From: Flavobacterium sp.
GTDB lineage: Bacteria > Bacteroidota > Bacteroidia > Flavobacteriales > Flavobacteriaceae
NCBI RefSeq assembly: GCF_004211145.1
Contig: NZ_SEBS01000034.1
Span: forward strand, 1 to 37,660
Length of the DNA: 37,660 nucleotides
Reading direction: 5' to 3'
Under the pieces are notes generated by a model that made no database searches, had not been told where the DNA came from, and saw nothing but the letters and a program-made list of their open reading frames with translations. Of this stretch, positions 32,841-37,660 are shown one piece after another. A program made the position numbers and the translations under genes. Numbering within the stretch: position 1 is the stretch's first letter; every line of letters starts with the position of its first letter.

Positions 32841-34961
32841 TCATCCGAAATTAAATCTGTACAATACTTTCAAGAAATACGAGCGCCCGTAACCAAGCAA
32901 TTGGGACGTCGCCGCGCCTTCGTGAGCGCCACCTTGCAAGGCATTCGTGTTGATGCGCGTGACGTCGGTAATGTTTCTGGCGCCAAGCGTGACCTGCAAA
33001 CGATCTTTGCTGAAACTCTTCATGATCGTCGCGTCGAGTGACGCGAAACCGTCGCGTTTTCCACGCACGATGATCGGGTTGGCGTTGATATCTTCGCTTG
33101 TCACGAACTGGTATTCGGGACCGTTGTATTTGTAGTAGGTCGAAAATGTCGTGTTCCATTTCGGGACGCGATACGACGCATTCGCATTGAGTTGGAAACT
33201 GTGCAGGTAATCGTCGTTCGAAAGCTCGGCGCTGTTGATCACCTTGCTTTCGCCCGAAAACGTAACGCCCGCGTTGACACCCAGATTTCCGTATGTCATT
33301 CCCGTGGTGAGCGACGATCCGTAGGTTCGGTATACGTCGATGTTGCCGTATTGGTACGAAAGCCCGCTGTCCTGGAACGCGATGAGTTCGATGCGGTCGC
33401 TCACGTCGAGATACCAGATGGAGAATTTCGTGTCGAAGTTGAGTTTGTCGCTCGCCTTGAAATCCTTGTTCAGGTGCAGGAACGCCGAAAACCCGGTTTC
33501 AGGAAGCAAATTCGGATTGCCTCGGACGTCGTGGTTCACATCTACGAAATACGTGTACAATTCCTCGTAGGTCGGCAGCTTCGGGCAGGTTCCGAAAATC
33601 CCGCGAAGTTCGTAACCGCTTCCCAAATCGTATCTCGCGCTCAACGAAAGTGCCGCCATCGTGTCGAATTTCGACGAGAACAGGCCGCGCGCTCCGGGAC
33701 GGACTGAGAATGATTTGGAAATATTGATTTCGGTCGACCCGTAAATGTCGTAGGTTCCGAGGCTGCGCGCGATGCTTTCCTCGAACACGTTGGCTATCGG
33801 AGCGGCGTAACCCTTGATCTCGTTGAATTCATATCCGACCTGGAAATCGATAAGCTCACTGTCGAGGAAATTGCTCAAACTTCCTTTGCTGAACCAGGCC
33901 TTGCGCGATTCGTATTCGAAATTTTCGATGTCGTATTTCTCGCCCGATCGGATGCGGTACCAAAAACTCTCGATATCGCGCGTCTGCTGTTGGTAGGAAA
34001 CGTAAACGTCGTATGTGAGTCCTTTCGAAAATTGACCCGAACCGTTAAGCAAATGCACGAAACGCTGGGAAGTGTAGACGTCGTCGGCAGCGACAGGATT
34101 GTCGGTTTCGGTCGCGGGATTATAATTCGGCATCACGACATCGTTGAAATATTTCGTCGTTTCGTCGAACAATTCGAAGCGATAGAAGAACCGGTGCTTT
34201 TTGTTCGGCGTGAATCCAAGGTGCGCTTTCGCGTGCAATTGCGTTTTGGGCAACCATTCGTACCCTCGCAAACTATCGTTCTGAATGTAGTCGCGACCTT
34301 GTTTGTCGTTCAGGAAGCCGTCGAAATCATTGGCCGTGAACGTGCCGTACGCGTACCATTTCTCGTTGAAGTTATGCCCGATCCGCACCGATTGTATGTG
34401 TCGGCCTTTCGTGATCCCGTTGTATTCTTTTCCGATGGTTTCTTCCTGGATGTACGGCGTGATTTCCCATTTGTAGCGCGAACTTTTCTTGGTGATGATG
34501 TTGATGATTCCCGCGACGGCGTTGGCTCCGTATTCGACGCCCATCGATCCGCGCACGATTTCGATCTGTTGGATATCGTCGAGGTTGATCTGGGTTAGGT
34601 CGGTGTAATTTCCGAGGCCTTCGTCATTGATCACGGGAACGTTGTCGACCAAAATCTTGACGTAGGCTGAATTCAGGCCAAACATCTGCAAAGACGATTT
34701 TCCGGTCGACGAACTCGGCATCACGGTAATGTTGAGTGTTTGGTTGAGCAAGTCGGCTAGGTTGTTTCCGGCTTGGCGATCGATGTCGGCCCTGGAAATC
34801 ACCTCGACCTGGAACACCGATTTCGAAACCGACTGCGGATTGTATTGGCCCGTGATCACGATTTCCTTAAGTTGCTCAGGCTTCGCGATCGTGTCCTGCT
34901 GGGCGATTGCCGACGATCCGACGAGTAAAAGAAAATAAAATCTTAATGTATTGATTGGCAT
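32841..34961 (-). CDS. TonB-dependent outer-membrane receptor, probable heme receptor
   Basis: A 706-residue TonB-dependent receptor with signal peptide (to about Ala20). It has a short N-terminal segment LKEIVITGQY (TonB-box-like), then a plug domain: DLLNQTLNITVMPSS, LVDNVPVINDEGLGNYTDL, IEIVRGSMGVEYGANAVAGIINIITKK. The beta barrel ends YGRSYFLKVLYRFNFG with the usual C-terminal aromatic strand. I chose the internal Met at 34961 since the signal peptide starts there; eight more codons are open. The neighbouring HmuY-like genes make heme the likely substrate. Siderophore or B12 cannot be excluded on receptor sequence alone. Confidence 0.9.
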   Translation of the reverse strand: MPINTLRFYFLLLVGSSAIAQQDTIAKPEQLKEIVITGQYNPQSVSKSVFQVEVISRADIDRQAGNNLADLLNQTLNITVMPSSSTGKSSLQMFGLNSAYVKILVDNVPVINDEGLGNYTDLTQINLDDIQQIEIVRGSMGVEYGANAVAGIINIITKKSSRYKWEITPYIQEETIGKEYNGITKGRHIQSVRIGHNFNEKWYAYGTFTANDFDGFLNDKQGRDYIQNDSLRGYEWLPKTQLHAKAHLGFTPNKKHRFFYRFELFDETTKYFNDVVMPNYNPATETDNPVAADDVYTSQRFVHLLNGSGQFSKGLTYDVYVSYQQQTRDIESFWYRIRSGEKYDIENFEYESRKAWFSKGSLSNFLDSELIDFQVGYEFNEIKGYAAPIANVFEESIARSLGTYDIYGSTEINISKSFSVRPGARGLFSSKFDTMAALSLSARYDLGSGYELRGIFGTCPKLPTYEELYTYFVDVNHDVRGNPNLLPETGFSAFLHLNKDFKASDKLNFDTKFSIWYLDVSDRIELIAFQDSGLSYQYGNIDVYRTYGSSLTTGMTYGNLGVNAGVTFSGESKVINSAELSNDDYLHSFQLNANASYRVPKWNTTFSTYYKYNGPEYQFVTSEDINANPIIVRGKRDGFASLDATIMKSFSKDRLQVTLGARNITDVTRINTNALQGGAHEGAATSQLLGYGRSYFLKVLYRFNFG

Positions 34962-35037
34962 TGCGTTGCTTACTTTGTCGGACACATTTCAGAACAAAAT
35001 GCGTTTATTTAGACTAATTATAGATAAATTTGTGCTG

Positions 35038-35045
35038 CAAATATA
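35038..35045 (-). promoter_or_regulatory. -7 promoter element for the receptor operon
   Basis: On the minus strand TATATTTG matches TAnnTTTG and lies 76 bases before the receptor ATG. TTTA instead of TTTG sits 21 bases upstream (35067-35070). This -33 zone overlaps that of the divergent plus-strand promoter. Confidence 0.45.
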
Positions 35046-35060
35046 TATCACTATTTTTAA

Positions 35061-35088
35061 TTGTTCTAAATAAAAAGAATTATTTTTG
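35061..35088 (+). promoter_or_regulatory. Promoter for the DUF6607-like gene
   Basis: Plus strand: TTG (35061-35063), 17 bases, TATTTTTG (35081-35088), 23 bases before the ATG at 35112. Together with the minus-strand box at 35038-35045 it forms a back-to-back promoter, so both transcripts could share one regulator. I did not see a convincing Fur box. Confidence 0.5.
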
Positions 35089-35111
35089 CATCGTAATTAA
35101 ACAAACAACTC

Positions 35112-36011
35112 ATGAAATACGGACTTTTACCCGCAATCGCCCTACTTTTTTCGCTGACTGTCAGCGCCCAAGACGCCAAAAAGAAAGAAGACATCAAAGC
35201 CATCAAATCGATGTGTGGCTGTTACGAAGTTGAATTCAACTTCGCCGAAACCTTCAAATACGCCAAAAATGACGACTACAAAGCATCGCCGACCAAGTAT
35301 GAAAAAGGCTTGGAATGGGTGGAATTGGTTGAAGACAGCCCGAATAAGATCGTGATGCAACACTTGCTTCAGGTCAGCGACACGATGATCGTGAAACACT
35401 GGCGCCAGGATTGGGAATTCGAGAACACGCGTCTTTATGAATACAACAAAGACAATTCCTGGAAGTTCGTTTCGGTCCCGAAGGACAACGTCAAAGGCCA
35501 ATGGACGCAGCGCGTTTTCCAGGTCGATGACAGCCCGCGTTATGAAGGTACGGCCACTTGGATTCACGTCGACGGCCGCCATTACTGGACGAACGTGACC
35601 GACGCTCCGCTGCCGAGACGCGAGCACACGATCAGGAACGACTACAATGTGTTGAATAGAAAAAACACGCACGAAATCGTGAAAGACGGTTGGATCCACG
35701 ACCAGGACAATGTGAAAATCCAACGCGGAGCTGACGGCAAAGACGTTTTGGTCGCCAAGGAAAAAGGTTTCGACTACTACAAGAAAGTCGACGATTCAAA
35801 ATGTGCGGGCGCCCGAAAATATTGGGCCGACAACAAAGTGATGTGGAAAAACGTTCGCGATAAATGGGCGACGGTTTTCGCACAGAACAAAAATCTGGAC
35901 CTTGCCTTGAAGATCGAAGGACAATCGTTGTTCATGGCGTTGTTCGATTTGAAAGCGACAACACCGAAATCAGAGACTGATGCGCTTATTGAAAAGTACA
36001 TCAAGAGATAA
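35112..36011 (+). CDS. Exported protein resembling DUF6607
   Basis: A 299-residue exported protein. Signal peptide MKYGLLPAIALLFSLTVSAQ (cleavage about residue 20). The next region IKSMCGCYEVEFNFAETF (32-49) with the two close cysteines, GLEWVELVED and KHWRQDWEFENTRLYEY match what I remember of the DUF6607 family. It is rich in Trp, Asp, Lys. Function is unknown. It is divergent from the heme receptor with overlapping promoter zones, so a shared iron or heme response is a reasonable inference. The stop is followed by a strong terminator. Confidence 0.78.
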   Translation: MKYGLLPAIALLFSLTVSAQDAKKKEDIKAIKSMCGCYEVEFNFAETFKYAKNDDYKASPTKYEKGLEWVELVEDSPNKIVMQHLLQVSDTMIVKHWRQDWEFENTRLYEYNKDNSWKFVSVPKDNVKGQWTQRVFQVDDSPRYEGTATWIHVDGRHYWTNVTDAPLPRREHTIRNDYNVLNRKNTHEIVKDGWIHDQDNVKIQRGADGKDVLVAKEKGFDYYKKVDDSKCAGARKYWADNKVMWKNVRDKWATVFAQNKNLDLALKIEGQSLFMALFDLKATTPKSETDALIEKYIKR

Positions 36012-36028
36012 TACAAAAGTTGTGAATG

Positions 36029-36065
36029 AAAAAAGCGCCTTCGATTTTGGGGGCGCTTTTTTTTT
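36029..36065 (+). terminator. Rho-independent terminator after the DUF6607-like gene
   Basis: AAAAGCGCC (36031-36039), a 12-base loop, GGCGCTTTT (36052-36060) and more T to 36065. It starts about 20 bases past the stop. Confidence 0.85.
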
Positions 36066-36089
36066 GATTTGGACTTTGTTTTTACAGCA

Positions 36090-36330
36090 GATTAGTCGGA
36101 CATTATTTTGAAAGTTCTTTTTTTGGCCACGGATTGCACGGATTTGCACGGATTTTTTGTGTTTTGGGTTGATCAGTTGATTTTTAATGAGCGCAAACAT
36201 TTAGACGATGCGCTCATTCTTTACATCAAGAAATAATACAAAAGTTTTAGCGCGGATCAGTCGGAGATTATTTTGAAAAGCTTTTTTTTTGGCCACGGAT
36301 TGCACGGATTTGCACGGAGTTTTTGTGTCG
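36090..36330. repeat. Decayed duplication downstream of the DUF6607-like gene
   Basis: The 3' end of the gene and its downstream DNA occur twice. Copy 1 is 35979-36020 plus 36090-36158; copy 2 is 36208-36330. Shared words are GATGCGCTYATT, ACATCAAGARATAATACAAAAGTT (given as 36221-36246 in copy 2), AGTCGGASATTATTTTGAAA and GGCCACGGATTGCACGG followed by ATTTGCACGG. Copy 2 lacks the terminator hairpin. The rest of the 516-base gap up to 36527 shows no gene; it holds an AAACTAAA/TTTAGTTT inverted repeat at 36411-36433 region and AT-rich DNA. Confidence 0.75.
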
Positions 36331-36514
36331 CTCACGCGTAAAATTAGGCCACTTCACAGCTGTTGCGGAGATACAGAGATTGTACTCTCCACCGAACGGG
36401 AAAGTAGTAAAACTAAAGGATTCTTTTAGTTTAACAAAGCAAAAAAAATCTTAGTTTTATGGCTTAGGGAAAAGCACTTTCTTTTACCTGAGCCAGCAAT
36501 AGCGGCGAGTGGCG

Positions 36515-37012
36515 GTTAACTGCAGTTTTATTTTAGCTCAGTTTCTACTTTCTTTTTAGATATTTCTGCCAAATTGCTTTCTAAAGGAAAACAGTAAATT
36601 ATCACTATTTTATCTTTTATAAGTATTTGTTCAGGATGTTCTTTAGTTGCTTTTTTTCCACCCCAAAGTAAACTTTGTAAAAAGCTTTCCATTTCGAAAT
36701 TCTTTTCAAATTCAAAATACATAATACTTCCACCGTCTTTTTTGTTTTCGAAATTCTGAACGTCTTTGGATTTTAGTTTTCCAATTATCGCACTATACAT
36801 TTCTGGATTCTTATAAAAAGTACAAGCTTGAATTGATATACATTGCATTGTGTTTGTCAATTTATAACCTGAGGGAATTTCGCTTTCAAATAATTTAATT
36901 TTTTCGAAACCTTGAGCGGATAAAGTAAAGCAGAAAATAAGGGAAAAGAAGAATAGTGTTTTTTTCATAATTTAAATTTCTTGATATGATGTTTGACAAA
37001 CTTGCAGTTAAC
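36515..37012. repeat. 10-bp inverted repeats flanking the AT-rich orphan gene
   Basis: GTTAACTGCA at 36515-36524 and its reverse complement TGCAGTTAAC at 37003-37012 bracket the gene at 36528-36968. The left copy lies three bases beyond the stop codon, the right copy 34 bases before the start. The segment between is much more AT-rich than the rest of the window. The layout resembles a gene cassette or inserted unit, but no recombinase is seen. Confidence 0.6.
36528..36968 (-). CDS. Small exported protein of unknown function (AT-rich orphan)
   Basis: A 146-residue protein I do not recognise. The signal peptide is MKKTLFFFSLIFCFTLSAQ (to about residue 19). The mature part has two cysteines (CISIQACTFY), a GGSIMYFEFE strand, and a lysine-rich end (KKKVETELK). 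The gene is AT-rich with codon use (AAA, ATT, TTT, GAA) unlike its GC-richer neighbours, and is bracketed by 10-bp inverted repeats, which suggests recent acquisition. No partner gene is next to it. Confidence 0.75.
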   Translation of the reverse strand: MKKTLFFFSLIFCFTLSAQGFEKIKLFESEIPSGYKLTNTMQCISIQACTFYKNPEMYSAIIGKLKSKDVQNFENKKDGGSIMYFEFEKNFEMESFLQSLLWGGKKATKEHPEQILIKDKIVIIYCFPLESNLAEISKKKVETELK

Positions 37013-37127
37013 GAAACGATTCCAAAAGATAATAAAAACCGTGGAAATTAAAATAGCGAGATCGTAAAAGACACGACATTGATAATTTTTAAGCAACGAT
37101 AATTCAGATGTCTGTGCCAGTTCGGTT

Positions 37128-37222
37128 GCGCTCGAATCACAGATTTCACAGATTCGTGTTATCTAAAAATCGAAATTAACCAGCCATTAAAGATCTGATA
37201 CAATCTGCGACATCTGCGTTCC
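37128..37222. repeat. Imperfect inverted repeat after the AraC-type gene
   Basis: AATCACAGATTTCACAGATT (37136-37155 region) pairs imperfectly with CAATCTGCGACATCTGCG (37200-37217 region), forming a possible hairpin with a long loop. The words resemble the GCACGGATTTGCACGG repeats near 36.1 and 36.3 kb. Its right arm lies inside the frameshifted tail of the AraC-type reading frame, which argues that the true stop is upstream at 37249-37251. Confidence 0.5.
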
Positions 37223-37660
37223 CAACGTCGAATTGGATTTTTTGATGTTTAGGGCTTGCGAAACGACGATGGTTGTACGCCAAATGCTTTTTTTGAAGGC
37301 CGATGAAAAGTGCGAAAGATTCTCAAAACCGACGTCGACATACACTTCCGACGGTTTTCTTCCGCTCCCGATCATAAAACGTGCTTCTTCGAGTCGTTTC
37401 TGTTGCAGCCAGCGCCTCGGAGATGTTCCGAAAATCGATTCGAAATCGCGTTTGAAACCTGAAAGGCTTCTTCCCGTAAGGAACGCGAAACGCTCGACAC
37501 TGACGTTGAAGTGGAAATTACGCAGCATGAAATCCTTGAGTACGATTTTGCCGGGCTGGTTGAAATCGAACAAAACACTGGCCAATTCAGGTTTCTTTTC
37601 GAGCAACAGCAACGTGATCTCGCGAACTTTCAGTTTGAGCAATTCCGATCCTAATTGACC
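37187..37660 (-). CDS. AraC-family regulator, N-terminus beyond window, apparent frameshift
   Basis: The visible part has the AraC-type DNA-binding domain: FNVSVERFAFLTGRSLSGFKRDFESIF (first helix-turn-helix), GTSPRRWLQQKRLEEARFMI (linker), and KPSEVYVDVGFENLSHFSSAFKK (second). The frame is open to the right edge, so the N-terminal sensor part is cut. After FSSAFKK the frame reads SIWRTTIVVSQALNI and runs on to 37187, unlike the family. One base fewer in the seven-base run at 37288-37294 would instead give KKAFGVQPSSFRKP and a stop at 37249-37251, the normal ending. So the gene has a frameshift, or the run has a sequence error. Only the last turn is affected; DNA binding could partly persist. 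The target genes are not known. Confidence 0.8.
   Translation of the reverse strand, partial: GQLGSELLKLKVREITLLLLEKKPELASVLFDFNQPGKIVLKDFMLRNFHFNVSVERFAFLTGRSLSGFKRDFESIFGTSPRRWLQQKRLEEARFMIGSGRKPSEVYVDVGFENLSHFSSAFKKSIWRTTIVVSQALNIKKSNSTLGTQMSQIVSDL

Noticed and set aside
34962..35111. A Fur-type operator between the divergent promoters
   Set aside because: The region is AT-rich but I see no clear inverted GATAAT-type repeat.
36515..37012. Integron attC sites around the AT-rich gene
   Set aside because: The GTTAAC words do not fit the GTTRRRY / RYYYAAC core sites, and no integrase is present.

Overview
The window looks like chromosome of a member of the Bacteroidota, most likely Flavobacteriaceae. 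Three things suggest this. A protein carries a C-terminal type IX secretion (Por) sorting domain. Several promoters match the TTG / TAnnTTTG pattern of the phylum. Start codons lack clear Shine-Dalgarno sequences. GC content is moderately high for the family, except for a clearly AT-rich patch near 36.4-37.1 kb. No tRNA, rRNA, CRISPR array or transposase was seen.

Region 1 (1 to about 25.2 kb, all on the minus strand, read right to left) is a Wzx/Wzy-type exopolysaccharide or capsule locus that continues past the left edge. It starts with the export machinery (wza, wzc). Next come sugar-nucleotide genes: a WbpP/TviC-like 4-epimerase, UDP-glucose dehydrogenase, a TviB/WbpA-like UDP-HexNAc dehydrogenase and RmlB. 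These are followed by the flippase, a QueC-like PP-loop ATPase and a pyruvyltransferase-family protein. Then comes a tightly coupled acyl cassette: an amino-acid adenylation enzyme, ACP1, a KAS III-type synthase, a GNAT protein, ACP2, an MBOAT and an SGNH-like protein. It leads into GT32, GT4 and a second MBOAT/SGNH pair. The Wzy-like EpsG polymerase, a GT2 enzyme and a second GNAT protein, cut by the window edge, finish the visible part. No initiating phosphoglycosyltransferase is present, so the locus is incomplete here. Promoter-like sequences sit before wza, ugd, the adenylation gene and epsG, which divides the locus into functional modules.

The adenylation-carrier-MBOAT-SGNH logic recalls the Dlt system (DltA/C/B/D), which D-alanylates teichoic acids. 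Here it is embedded in a Gram-negative polysaccharide locus with a KAS III, a second carrier protein and a duplicated MBOAT/SGNH module. I infer that an unusual amino-acid-derived or extended acyl group is made on carrier proteins, exported by MBOAT, and placed on the glycan. This is the strongest candidate for an undescribed system. The QueC-like enzyme and the pyruvyltransferase suggest further decorations.

Region 2 (25.3-29.7 kb) holds unrelated chromosomal genes: recR, a sodium:solute symporter, a small exported protein, a MarC-family membrane protein and a CoA-binding-domain protein.

Region 3 (29.8-36.0 kb) is a probable heme-uptake locus. It has a TonB-dependent receptor, a HmuY-like lipoprotein, a HmuY-like protein with a type IX sorting domain, and a divergent gene resembling DUF6607.

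Region 4 (36.0-37.66 kb) is repeat-rich. It contains a decayed duplication of the 3' end of the DUF6607-like gene, an AT-rich orphan gene between 10-bp inverted repeats, and an AraC-type regulator that appears frameshifted and runs off the right edge. Intergenic regions from 25.9 kb rightward carry several kinds of short tandem repeats, three of them with a 7-bp period.
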